Source of the DNA: DATAGF01 sp963819845
GTDB taxonomy: Bacteria > Actinomycetota > Thermoleophilia > Miltoncostaeales > Miltoncostaeaceae
DNA length: 64,000 nt
Reading direction: 5' to 3'
NCBI GenBank assembly: GCA_963819845.1
Contig: CAWFXQ010000013.1
Coordinates: forward strand, 515,293 to 579,292
Of this stretch, positions 37,744 to 46,090 are shown piece after piece. Position numbers and translations under genes: made by a program. How positions within the stretch are numbered: position 1 is the first letter of the stretch; each line of letters opens with the position of its first letter. The notes under the pieces are model-generated. The model was not told where the DNA came from, ran no database searches, and was given only the letters and a program-made list of their open reading frames with translations.

Positions 37744-37935
37744 TCAACGCCCGCCGGGCGCGTCCTCCTCGGGCTCGGCGTCGGTCGGGCGCGCGGTGTA
37801 GCCGGGCCCGTCCGCCGAGTCGCGCTGCTCGTCGTCCGCCTCCCGGCGCTCGCGCTCGATGCGCTGCTCCTGGGTCTCCTCGCGCTCTCGGCGCCGATCG
37901 CCGGCGTCCACCTCCGCCTCCCCGGTCGCGTTCAG
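37744..37935 (-). CDS. Highly charged small protein coupled to metallothionein
   Basis: This peptide of about 63 residues is dominated by Glu, Arg and Asp (DRRREREETQEQRIERERREADDEQ) and ends in an acidic, proline-containing tail. Third codon positions are almost all G or C and codon use matches neighbouring genes, so it looks translated. Its likely start is a CTG overlapping the metallothionein stop (CTGA); an in-frame GTG at 37911 is the conventional alternative. No family is recognised. Metal delivery or binding is only a guess from context. Confidence 0.5.
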   Translation of the reverse strand: MNATGEAEVDAGDRRREREETQEQRIERERREADDEQRDSADGPGYTARPTDAEPEEDAPGGR

Positions 37936-38072
37936 TGCGTGTGCGGCGCCTCGCAGCCGGCGTGATGGCAGTGGCACTCGGCGTCGGCCGCGTGGCCCGA
38001 GCACCAGTCCGAGCAGTACTCGCTCCCCGCCGCCGTCTCGCAGGTGCAGCTCGTGTGGGCGCAGACCGCCAT
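37932..38072 (-). CDS. Bacterial metallothionein
   Basis: The 46-residue peptide has eight Cys and seven His in the bacterial metallothionein pattern. CAHTSCTC is near the start, then YCSDWCSGH and CHCHHAGC, as in SmtA/BmtA zinc-binding proteins. It should bind Zn, Cd or Cu and buffer metal stress. GGAGG stands six bases before the ATG. It lies 35 bases after aroE on the same strand and upstream of the charged peptide. No SmtB-like repressor is nearby. Confidence 0.9.
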   Translation of the reverse strand: MAVCAHTSCTCETAAGSEYCSDWCSGHAADAECHCHHAGCEAPHTH

Positions 38073-38106
38073 GGCGTCCTCCCTGTCGCTGTGGCCTGGG
38101 GTGAGA

Positions 38107-38922
38107 CTACCCGCCCGGCAGGGCGGCACGCATGGCGTCGAGGGGCGCCTCGCGGCCGGTCCACTGGGAGAAGGACGCGGCGCCCTGGTGCAGGAGCATG
38201 CCGAGGCCGTCGACCGTGCGCGCGCCCCGAGCGGCGGCGGCGCCCAGCCAGGCCGTGCCGGCCGGCCGGTAGACCACGTCGGCGGCCACCTGGCCGGGCC
38301 CGAGCGATGCGAGCGGCAACTCTGCCGGCACCGTGTCCCCGTGCAGCCCGAGGCTGGTCGCGTTGACCACCAGCGCGGCCTGGCCGGCGACGATCTCGAG
38401 CGCCTGCGGGACGAAGGGCACCGGCTCGCCCAGATCGGCGGCCAGCGCCGCCGTGCGGTTGGCCACGCGCACCCGCGCGCCGCGGGAGCGCAGCGCGAAG
38501 ACGACGGCCCGCGCCGCGCCCCCGGCGCCGATCACCAGGACGTCCGCGCCCGCCAGGTCGAGCGGTGCCTGCTCGTCGAGCGCCGCCAGGAAGCCCGCGG
38601 CGTCGGTGTTGTCGGCGCGGAAGCCCCCCGCCCCGTCGGGGACCAGCGTGTTGGCGGCGCCGATCGCCGCGGCCGCGTCGGAGACCGCCGACGCGGCGCG
38701 CAGGGCCGCTCCCTTGTGCGGGATGGTCGCGTTCAGGCCCGCGCAGCCGGCCGCCGCCAGGCCCGCGATCGCGGCGCCGGCGTCGTCGGGGTGGACCGGA
38801 AAGGCCACGTAGGTCCAGTTGAGCCCCAGCGCGTCGAAGGCCGCGTTGTGCATGGCGGGCGAGAGCGAGTGCTCCACCGGCCAGCCGATGATGCCGGCCA
38901 CCCGCGTCGTGCCGTCGATCAC
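38107..38922 (-). CDS. aroE: Shikimate dehydrogenase
   Basis: AroE reduces 3-dehydroshikimate with NADPH. The 271-residue protein begins with the substrate motif GIIGWPVEHSLSPAMHNAAF and has the catalytic Lys/Asp pair in NATIPHKGAAL and DNTDAAGF. The cofactor loop VIGAGGAARAVVFAL and the NRT motif favour NADPH. GLGMLLHQGAASFSQWTG closes the enzyme. The GTG start overlaps mltG (GTGA). The gene normally sits near aroC in actinobacteria; here aroC is about 29 kb away on the same strand. Confidence 0.95.
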   Translation of the reverse strand: MIDGTTRVAGIIGWPVEHSLSPAMHNAAFDALGLNWTYVAFPVHPDDAGAAIAGLAAAGCAGLNATIPHKGAALRAASAVSDAAAAIGAANTLVPDGAGGFRADNTDAAGFLAALDEQAPLDLAGADVLVIGAGGAARAVVFALRSRGARVRVANRTAALAADLGEPVPFVPQALEIVAGQAALVVNATSLGLHGDTVPAELPLASLGPGQVAADVVYRPAGTAWLGAAAARGARTVDGLGMLLHQGAASFSQWTGREAPLDAMRAALPGG

Positions 38923-39806
38923 CCGGCGGCGTTGGCGCGCGAGCGCTGCACGTCGGCCTCGAACTGCTCGGGCGTGGTGGAGAAGTAGTGGCGCCCGGAG
39001 CCGTCGTTGCGAGCGACGTAGTAGAGGTAGGCGGTCTCCGCGGGCCGTGCGGCGGCGCGGATGCTGTCCTTGCCCGGGCTGGCGATCGGCCCCGGCGGCA
39101 GTCCGCCGAACCGGCGCGTGTTGTACGGGGAGCCGACGGCCAGGTCGGACCCGGTCAGCTCCTTCTCCCAGTCGCCCACCGCGTAATGCACGGTGGCGTC
39201 GATGTCGAGGCGCATCCCCGCCCGCAGGCGGTTGTAGATCACGCTCGCCACGAGCGGGCGCTCGCGGGCGACCGCGACCTCGCGCTCGATCATCGACGCG
39301 ATGATCAGGACGTCGAACCGGGTGAGGTTGCGCGAGCGCGCGTAGCGGTAGTTGACGTCGGCCGTGTTGGCCTCGTAGGCCGCGACCTGCTGGTCGACCA
39401 GCTCGCGGGCGGTCGCGCCCTCGGCCAGCTCGTAGGTGGCGGGGAACAGGAACCCCTCGAGCGACGTCGGCCGGTCGGTCCCCGCCAGCGCCCGGCCCCG
39501 CGCCCCCGGCGCCGTGAGGGCCAGGTAGCGCTCGCCCGAGATGTTCGTCTCGGCGTCGAGCAGGGCGGCGACGTCCTCGCGGCGCAGGCCCTCGCGGATG
39601 AGCAGGGAGGTCGTCGGCGCGGCCTGCTCGGCCGCCGGGGGCGCGTCGTCCCCGCCGAACGAGCCCCGGGCCAGGGCCCACCCCACCGCGACCACCATGA
39701 CCACGATCAGGCCGAGCCACAGCAGCGTGCGGCCGCCGCCCGAGCCCCGCGGGCCGGGAGCTCGGCCGCCCTGGCGGGCCGGAGGCCTTCGGGAGCGGGT
39801 GCTCAC
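38919..39806 (-). CDS. mltG: Endolytic murein transglycosylase MltG
   Basis: MltG cuts nascent glycan strands and helps set their length. The 295-residue protein has a short basic cytoplasmic N-terminus, one membrane helix (LLWLGLIVVMVVAVGWAL) and a small LysM-like region. The catalytic YceG domain follows, with IIASMIEREVAV carrying the conserved Glu and VIYNRLRAGMRLDIDATVHYA. Then come SPYNTRRFGGLPPGPIASPG and LYYVARNDGSGRHYFS. It is coupled to ruvX and aroE by GTGA overlaps at both ends. Confidence 0.94.
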   Translation of the reverse strand: MSTRSRRPPARQGGRAPGPRGSGGGRTLLWLGLIVVMVVAVGWALARGSFGGDDAPPAAEQAAPTTSLLIREGLRREDVAALLDAETNISGERYLALTAPGARGRALAGTDRPTSLEGFLFPATYELAEGATARELVDQQVAAYEANTADVNYRYARSRNLTRFDVLIIASMIEREVAVARERPLVASVIYNRLRAGMRLDIDATVHYAVGDWEKELTGSDLAVGSPYNTRRFGGLPPGPIASPGKDSIRAAARPAETAYLYYVARNDGSGRHYFSTTPEQFEADVQRSRANAAG

Positions 39807-40198
39807 GGCGCCGCCGCCAGGTAGGCCTCGAGCAGGACGCAGGCCGCGAGGCTGTCGAGGTCGGCGCGCGAGCCCGCCTCGCGCGCGCGCCGCCCGGCCT
39901 CCACCGTGGTGAGGCGCTCGTCCCAGAGCTCGACCGGCACGTTGACCCGGCCCCGCAGCCGGGCGGCGAACCCGGCGGCGCGGCGGGCCTGGGCGCCCCG
40001 CTCGCCGGCCAGCGTGCGCGGCTCGCCCACCACGATGCGCTCCGGCGCCTCGGCGGCGATCACGGCGTCCAGGCTCCGGCGGCCCTCGGGAGAGTTGACC
40101 CGGGCGATGGCCGGCAGGGGCCGGGCCAGGGTGCCGGTGGGATCGCTCACCGCGACCCCCGTGCGCGCCGCGCCGTGGTCGAGCGCGAGAACCTTCAC
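39803..40198 (-). CDS. ruvX: RuvX/YqgF family RNase H-fold nuclease
   Basis: The 131-residue protein has the RNase H-like fold with the catalytic Asp in LALDHGAARTGVAVSDPTG. VVGEPRTLAGERGAQARRAAGFAARL and WDERLTTVEAGRRAREAG follow, and the C-terminal Asp is in DLDSLAACVLLEAYL. Homologues process 16S rRNA 5' ends or resolve Holliday junctions. The place between alaS and mltG is the conserved actinobacterial order. The GTG start overlaps the alaS stop. Confidence 0.93.
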   Translation of the reverse strand: MKVLALDHGAARTGVAVSDPTGTLARPLPAIARVNSPEGRRSLDAVIAAEAPERIVVGEPRTLAGERGAQARRAAGFAARLRGRVNVPVELWDERLTTVEAGRRAREAGSRADLDSLAACVLLEAYLAAAP

Positions 40199-42765
40199 TC
40201 TCCCCCGGCCGCCAGCATGAGCTCGCGCGCGCGCGCGAGCGCCTCGCCCAGGCGCGACGGGTCCTTGCCGCCGGCGCGGGCCATGGCGTCCTTGCCACCG
40301 CCGCCGCCGCCCACGATCGGCGCGACGTCGCGGATCAGCGACCCGGCCGAGAGCCCCGACGACACCGCCGCGGGGCCGAGGTTGGCCACCAGGAGGGCCT
40401 TGCCCTCGGCCGCGGCGCCCAGCACCACCGCCGCGCCCTCGCCGAGGGCCTGCTTCACCCGGTCGGAGATGGCCAGCAGCTCGTCCATGTCGAGCGCCTC
40501 GACCTCCGCGGCGACCGCCGAGACCCCGTTCGACCCCTCCGCCCGGGAGGCGATGGCGCCGATGTCGGCGCGGCCGGACTTGGCGCGGCGCAGCTCGGCC
40601 TCGAGGGCCCGGATGCGCTCGTCGCGGCCGGCGATCTCCTCCAGCAGCCGCCGCTCGCGCTCGCGCAGCCAGGCGACCGCCGCCGGGCCGGTGAGCGCCT
40701 CGATGCGCCGCGCGCCCGCCCCCGTCGAGGCCTCCGACGTGATCGTGAACGGGCCGATCTCGCCCGTGCGCGCCACGTGGGTGCCGCCGCAGAGCTCCTT
40801 CGAGAAGTCGCCGGTTGACACGACCCGCACCCGCTCGCCGTACTTCTCCTCGAACAGGCCGATGGCCCCGGCCGCGGCGGCGGCCTCGCGATCGACGATC
40901 TCCCAGGTGACCGGCTGGTCCTCCTCGACCCGGGCGTTGACCATGGCCTCGATCGCCCCGAGGGTCTCCTCCGGCACGCGGCCGCGGTGGGTGAAGTCGA
41001 AGCGCAGCTTGTCGGGCCCGACGTACGAGCCGGCCTGCCGCACCCCGTCGCCGAGGGTCTCGCGCAGGGCCCAGTTGAGCACGTGGGTGGCCGTGTGGTT
41101 GGCCTGGGTCTGGCGGCGCAGGCCGGCGTTGACCCGTGCCGTCACCTCCTCGCCCACGGGCAGGTGGCCCTCGCCGACCCGCACCAGCAGCACCTGGTCG
41201 TCGCCGAGCCGCAGGACGTCCTCCACCGTCCCGCGCCCGTCGGCGCCGGCGATCTCGCCCCGGTCGGAGACCTGGCCGCCGCCCTCGGGGTAGAAGGGCG
41301 AGCGCTCGAGCTTGACGAGCGCCATCCCGTCGCCGGCCTCCTCCATCGCGGTGACGCGGGTGTCGAGCATGGTCTCGTCCCACCCGGCGAAGTCGGCCGG
41401 GGCCGCCTCGCGCGCGAGCGCCGCCGCCCGCTCGGCCAGGTCGCCCCCGGCCGCCGCGCCGCCGGCCCCGGCCCGCGACCGCTCGCGCTGGCCCTCCATC
41501 AGGCGCTCGAAGCCCTCGGCGTTGACCTCCAGCCCGGCGTCCTGGGCGGCCTCCAGCGTCAGGTCGAGGGGGTAGCCGTAGGTGTCGTGCAGGCGGAAGG
41601 CGTCGTCGCCGCTCACGCGGCCGCCCGGGCGCGAGCGCTGGATGACCTCGGCCAGCAGCCGGCGCCCCTGGGTGAGGGTGCGCGCGAACTGCTCGGCCTC
41701 GGCGCCGATGACGTCGCGCACCTCGCCGGCCCTCTCCCGCAGCTCGGGATAGGCGTCGCCCCAGCCCTCCACGACCGGGTCGGCCAGCCGCACCACCGCG
41801 CCCGGCTCCAGGCCGATCTGGGTGGCCTCGCTCACGGCGCGCCGGACGATCCGCCGCAGGATGTAGCCGCGCCCCTCGTTGGAGGGCCGCACGCCGTCGG
41901 CGGCCAGGAAGCTCATGGCCCGGCCGTGGTCGGCCAGCACGCGCAGGGCGCGGTCGGCGCGCGGGTCGTCGCCGTAGCGGCGCCCCGAGGCCCCCTCGGC
42001 CCACGAGATCAGTGGCCGGAAGGCGTCCGTGTCGAACACCGACGGCACGTCCTGGAGGATCGCGGCGATCCGCTCCAGGCCCGCGCCGGTGTCGATGTTC
42101 TTGGACGGAAGGGGCGACAGCGTGCCGTCGGCGGCGCAGTCGTACTGCATGAACACCAGGTTCCAGTATTCGAGGTAGCGGTCGCCGCCCGTGGCCGGGC
42201 CGCCCTCGGGCCCGAAGGCCGGCCCGCGGTCGAGGTAGAGCTCGGTGTTGGGCCCGCAGGGCCCGGTGGGCCCGGCGCGCCAGAAGTTGTCCGGGTCGCC
42301 GAGCGCCTGGATGCGCTCGCGAGGGACCCCGATCTCGACCCAGAGCTCCACGGCCTCCTCGTCGGCGGGCACGCCGTCGGTCCCCTCGAAGACCGTGATC
42401 CAGATCTTCTCCGGGTCGAGGCCGTAGACCTCGGTCGACAGCTCCCAGCCGAAGCGGATGGCGTCGGCCTTGAAGTAGTCGCCGATCGAGAAGTTCCCGA
42501 GCATCTCGAAGAAGGTGAGGTGGCGGGCGGTGTGGCCGACCTGGTCGATGTCGTTCGTGCGGAAGCACTTCTGGCAGCTCGTCATGCGCCGCGACGGCGG
42601 CTCCCCGGCGCCCAGGAAGTACGACTTGAGGGGCTGCATGCCGGCGATCGTGAGCAGCACGGACGGGTCGTCCTCGTACGGGACGAGCGGCGCCGAGGGA
42701 ATCCGCAGGTGGTCCTGGCGCTCGAAGTAGGCGAGGAAGGCCTCGCGTATCTCGCGCGTCGTCAT
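40195..42765 (-). CDS. alaS: Alanyl-tRNA synthetase
   Basis: The 856-residue class II enzyme is full length. It has the aminoacylation domain (FFEMLGNFSIGDYFK, RAGPTGPCGPNTEL and the arginine-rich RGYILRRIVRRAV region) and the editing domain with metal ligands in QANHTATHVLNWAL and SKELCGGTHVARTGEIGPF. At the C-terminus is a DHHA1-type C-Ala domain (APIVGGGGGGKDAMARAGGKDPSR). No frameshift is visible. It heads the minus-strand alaS-ruvX-mltG-aroE operon. Confidence 0.97.
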   Translation of the reverse strand: MTTREIREAFLAYFERQDHLRIPSAPLVPYEDDPSVLLTIAGMQPLKSYFLGAGEPPSRRMTSCQKCFRTNDIDQVGHTARHLTFFEMLGNFSIGDYFKADAIRFGWELSTEVYGLDPEKIWITVFEGTDGVPADEEAVELWVEIGVPRERIQALGDPDNFWRAGPTGPCGPNTELYLDRGPAFGPEGGPATGGDRYLEYWNLVFMQYDCAADGTLSPLPSKNIDTGAGLERIAAILQDVPSVFDTDAFRPLISWAEGASGRRYGDDPRADRALRVLADHGRAMSFLAADGVRPSNEGRGYILRRIVRRAVSEATQIGLEPGAVVRLADPVVEGWGDAYPELRERAGEVRDVIGAEAEQFARTLTQGRRLLAEVIQRSRPGGRVSGDDAFRLHDTYGYPLDLTLEAAQDAGLEVNAEGFERLMEGQRERSRAGAGGAAAGGDLAERAAALAREAAPADFAGWDETMLDTRVTAMEEAGDGMALVKLERSPFYPEGGGQVSDRGEIAGADGRGTVEDVLRLGDDQVLLVRVGEGHLPVGEEVTARVNAGLRRQTQANHTATHVLNWALRETLGDGVRQAGSYVGPDKLRFDFTHRGRVPEETLGAIEAMVNARVEEDQPVTWEIVDREAAAAAGAIGLFEEKYGERVRVVSTGDFSKELCGGTHVARTGEIGPFTITSEASTGAGARRIEALTGPAAVAWLRERERRLLEEIAGRDERIRALEAELRRAKSGRADIGAIASRAEGSNGVSAVAAEVEALDMDELLAISDRVKQALGEGAAVVLGAAAEGKALLVANLGPAAVSSGLSAGSLIRDVAPIVGGGGGGKDAMARAGGKDPSRLGEALARARELMLAAGGE

Positions 42766-42847
42766 CCGGCCGCCGAGTGTACCAACGGCCCCCTTTCGGC
42801 CCTCCGTCCGGGCCGGCGGGAGCCTCCGCGCGACGGGGATCCCGCGC

Positions 42848-43566
42848 TCAGTCGGTGAACCGTCGCGCGTCGTCGGCCGCGTAGGCCGCGACCATCTTGT
42901 CGACCGCCGACGTCCGCAGGAGACGGGCCACGACGTCGGCCAGCCGGCGGGCGGGCAGGGCGCATGTCGTCTCGCCGCTCGCCATCCCGGTCCGGACCCG
43001 GGAGAGCTGGCATCCGATGCTCGCCGCGACCTCGCCGCTCTCCTTCGCGATGGCCACGATGTGGCACTGCGGCTTCCCTTCAACCCGCAGCCCGGGGAGG
43101 GCGTCCGACAACACCATGAGCTGGCGCGCCGTCAACCGGAGGAGCACCACATCCGGGTCGTGGGGAGTTCCGCCAGGGGGCCGTACGTCACAGCGGCGGG
43201 CCTGGCGCGCACGACGGGGATCCGCGCCACCGCGTCCTCGGTGACCCAGCCGGACTCGAGGAGCGCGGCGACGTCGGAGTTCCCGGCGACCTCCTCCATG
43301 GTCGTCATCCCGTGCGTGAGCGAGCCGACGCTGCAGTTGCCGTGATCCTCGGCGACGGTCGTGAAGGTACGACTTGTCGCCCTCATCCAAAACACGCACC
43401 CGGCCGAGACGCGCCCAGTGCGCCCGTCGGGCGCCGGCGGCGCCATGGGCGCGTCGAAGCGCTCGACGTCCGGAACGACGTCATGGAAGGTGATCGCGAT
43501 CGGGGGGACCTGAGTCGCCAGGCCTCGACGAAGGCCGCCGGCGAGCCCTTTCCAGTCCTCCATCAT
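42848..43566 (-). CDS. DUF169 family protein, one frameshift
   Basis: Joined across frames the product is about 239 residues and matches the DUF169 family. It has PPIAITFHDVVPDVERF and GCVFWMRATSRTFTTVAEDHGNCSVGSLTHG. After VTYGPLAELP come HDPDVVLLRLTARQLMVL and ASIGCQLSRVRTGM. The conserved cysteines of the family (CVFW, NCSVG and GCQLSRVRTG) are kept. The function is unknown. One base is missing in the four-G run at 43161-43164. It starts 33 bases downstream of the MerB-like gene, in the same direction, so the two probably form an operon. Confidence 0.85.
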
Positions 43567-43598
43567 TCAAGGTCCCTTGGTGGCCGCCGCGCTCCCGG

Positions 43599-44285
43599 CT
43601 ACCCCTGCATGGATGCCATGAGGTCCTTGAACAGCGCCTCCTGCCGGGGGTAGTAGTCGGTCCGCCGCCGATCGGCGAACAACGGGTGGGCCGACATGGC
43701 CACGATGGCCGCGACGGGCACGACCTGCCCCAGGGCGGGGTCAAAGCGACTCCAGTCCCGGGCGTCCTCCTCCGATCGGAAGATGTTCATCTCGTTGCAA
43801 GCGTAGGCCAGGGAGACCTCACCCTGCGTGAACGGGGTCGTGATCCGGTCGAACGGGTGGTTGATGAGGACCGCCGCCGTCGGGGGAGCAAGCTCGAGGA
43901 TCTCGCCGTCCTTGATCCGGACGGTGATGGCCGTCCCGGTGGTGGGACAGCGGCTCTCAATCGTCACCTCCTCGCCCGGGAACATCCGGGGTGCGGCCAG
44001 CACCTCGACCCCGCACTGGCCAAACCATTTCTGCTGGCCGCCGACAGAGATCCGGTGGTGGTTGGGGATGTTGGAGAACGGCGCCCACGACGAGATGTAG
44101 TCCGTCTCGGGGGCGAACCAGCAGGCGAGCGAGTGATCCGCCGCCTCGTGCTGGGCTTCGCGGGCCTCGTCCGGGGTCACGCCGAGCACCGGCGCGAGCT
44201 CGGTGTAGTGGGGCGAATGCCCGCCCTCGACGAAACCCTGGGTGACCTCGTTGAAGGTCCGGTTCCTGAGCTCCTCGCTGGCCAC
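43599..44285 (-). CDS. Alkylmercury lyase (MerB)-like protein
   Basis: The 228-residue protein aligns by eye with organomercurial lyase. After a winged-helix-like N-terminus (PVLGVTPDEAREAQ) comes GQQKWFGQCGVEVLAAPRMF with C91. SRCPTTGTAI has C113, and AYACNEMNIFRSEEDARDW has C163. In MerB the catalytic set is C96, D99 and C159; here the Asp position is Glu (E94). The GTG start is supported by AGGAGA upstream. No merA, merT or merR is near. True demethylating activity is uncertain; many relatives are uncharacterised. Confidence 0.75.
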   Translation of the reverse strand: MASEELRNRTFNEVTQGFVEGGHSPHYTELAPVLGVTPDEAREAQHEAADHSLACWFAPETDYISSWAPFSNIPNHHRISVGGQQKWFGQCGVEVLAAPRMFPGEEVTIESRCPTTGTAITVRIKDGEILELAPPTAAVLINHPFDRITTPFTQGEVSLAYACNEMNIFRSEEDARDWSRFDPALGQVVPVAAIVAMSAHPLFADRRRTDYYPRQEALFKDLMASMQG

Positions 44286-44603
44286 TGCGGGCTCTCCTTC
44301 CTCGTACGCGAGTCGCGTTCTGCTTACACCATGACCCAGAACCGCGACAAGACGCGTGACGGTCATTGGCTCGGCGCGGGGCGCCGCGGGGCCGTGTAGA
44401 CTCGCGCTCGCCCTGCCGTGCGCGCCACCGGCCTCACTCCGTGAGCCAACGCACATGACGCGGGATGCGGCGTCGTCGCGGCGGTCCTCCGCCCGGCGCC
44501 CGCCTCCCACCTGCTGAGGCAGGTTCACGTCACGAGCCGGAGCGGCACGGCGGGGCGATATGCCGGCGCTTGGGCGCGAAGGGGCCCGTGGTAGCCTGCC
44601 GCG
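44286..44603. other. Intergenic region between divergent merB-like and mnmA genes
   Basis: About 318 bases hold no ORF with convincing codon bias. The region must contain promoters for both flanking genes, but no clear -35/-10 pair could be picked in the GC-rich background. A small hairpin-like stretch, CGGCGCGGGGCGCCGCG, lies near 44371. Confidence 0.4.
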
Positions 44604-46088
44604 GTGCCGCCCTACCCGCCCGAGGCCCTGCGCCATCTGGCGACCCCGACGGGCGCCGGCCGCCTGCCCGAGGCCGACGCGGTGGGCGAGTCCGGGAGCG
44701 CCGGCTGCGGCGACCTGGTGCGGATCGCCCTCAGGATCAGCGGCGGGCGCGTCCGGGCGGCCCGGTTCCAGGCGTTCGGCTGCGGGGCCGCGACCGCCGC
44801 CGCGAGCGCCGCGTGCGCCCGCCTGGACGGGGCGCGCCTGGACGACGCCATGCGGCTGTCGGCCGGCCTGCTCGACGCCGACCTGGGCGGGCTCGGGCCG
44901 GCCCGCCGCCACGGCGCCGAGGTCGTCGAGGACGCCGTGGCGCGGGCGCTCGAGGCGTGGCACTCGGAGCGCCTCGGCGCACCCGGCATCCCCCAGCGGC
45001 CGGAGCGGGTCGCGGTCGCGATGAGCGGCGGCGTCGACAGCGCCGTCGCCGCCATGCTGCTGCGCGACGCCGGGCTCGACGTCGTGGGCGTGACCATGCG
45101 CCTCTGGCACGACCCCGGCGCGGCGGCCGCCGAGCGCTCGTGCTGCTCCCCCGAGACCGTCCGCCTGGCCCGGGCGAGCGCCGCCGCGCTCGGCATCCCC
45201 CACCTCACCCTCGACGTGGCCGAGACCTTCCGGGCCGGTGTGGTCGAGGACTTCGTCGCCGGCTACCGCGCCGGACGCACGCCCAACCCGTGCGTCACCT
45301 GCAACGGCAGCGTGCGCTTCCGCGTGCTCGCGCGGGCGGCGGCCCTGCTCGGCGCCCGGACGCTGGCCACCGGCCACTACGCCCGCATCGCGCGCGACGG
45401 GGCCGGGCGCCCGCTCGTGGCGCGGGCGGCCGACGCCGGCAAGGACCAGAGCTACATGCTCGCAATGCTCGAGGCCGACCTGCGCGAGCGCGTCGTCTTC
45501 CCGCTCGGCGGCCTGACCAAGGACCGCGTGCGCGAGATGGGGCGCGGGGCCGGCCTCCCGGCCGCCGACGCCGTCGAGAGCCAGGAGGTCTGCTTCGTGG
45601 GCGAGGGCGGCTACGCCCCGTTCCTGGAGCGCGTGGCCGGCATGGCGCCGCGCCCCGGGCCGATCGAGGACGCGGCTGGCCGCGTCCTGGGCACCCACGG
45701 CGGGCACTGGCGCTACACCGTGGGCCAGCGCCGCGGCATCGGGGTCGCCGCGCCCGAGCCGCTCTACGTGCTGGCGACCGACTCCGAGCGCAACGCCGTG
45801 GTGGTGGGCCCGCGCGAGGCGCTCGCGACCCATCGCATCCGGCTGGAGCCCGCCCGGGCGATCGGCGACCTCGGCGAGCGGCCGCTCGAGGTGCGCGTGC
45901 GCTACCGCGGCCGGCCGCTGCGCGGGCGGGCGACGACGACCGCGGCCGGGATCGGCGTGGACCTCGTCAACCCGGCCGACGGGGCTGCGCCCGGCCAGAC
46001 CGCGGCGCTCTATCGCGACGGACTGCTCGTGGCCGCCGGTACCATCGCGGCTGCGGAGCGCCCCCAACCACTCGATGAGGCGGTGTAG
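44604..46088 (+). CDS. mnmA: IscU/NifU-like scaffold domain fused to tRNA 2-thiouridylase MnmA
   Basis: This 494-residue protein has two domains. Residues about 1-125 are an IscU/NifU N-terminal-like scaffold: ESGSAGCGDLVRIAL has C35 and D37, and AFGCGAATAAASAA has C60. The third scaffold Cys is missing (RRHGAEVVED). Residues about 135-494 are MnmA, which makes s2U34 in tRNA. It has PP-loop SGGVDSAVAA, TPNPCVTCN with C230 and C233, SQEVCFVG with C330, and GQRRGIGV. The CxxC plus distal Cys resembles iron-sulfur-dependent thiolases. The scaffold may supply or hold the cluster; that link is inference. Start GTG. Confidence 0.9.
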   Translation: MPPYPPEALRHLATPTGAGRLPEADAVGESGSAGCGDLVRIALRISGGRVRAARFQAFGCGAATAAASAACARLDGARLDDAMRLSAGLLDADLGGLGPARRHGAEVVEDAVARALEAWHSERLGAPGIPQRPERVAVAMSGGVDSAVAAMLLRDAGLDVVGVTMRLWHDPGAAAAERSCCSPETVRLARASAAALGIPHLTLDVAETFRAGVVEDFVAGYRAGRTPNPCVTCNGSVRFRVLARAAALLGARTLATGHYARIARDGAGRPLVARAADAGKDQSYMLAMLEADLRERVVFPLGGLTKDRVREMGRGAGLPAADAVESQEVCFVGEGGYAPFLERVAGMAPRPGPIEDAAGRVLGTHGGHWRYTVGQRRGIGVAAPEPLYVLATDSERNAVVVGPREALATHRIRLEPARAIGDLGERPLEVRVRYRGRPLRGRATTTAAGIGVDLVNPADGAAPGQTAALYRDGLLVAAGTIAAAERPQPLDEAV

Positions 46089-46090
46089 CA

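Noticed and set aside
42848..44285. Mercury resistance operon
   Set aside because: Only a MerB-like gene with an altered catalytic residue is present; merA, merR and transport genes are absent.
44365..44395. Hairpin near 44371 as a terminator
   Set aside because: The GC-rich palindrome has no T-run on either side and lies between divergent genes.
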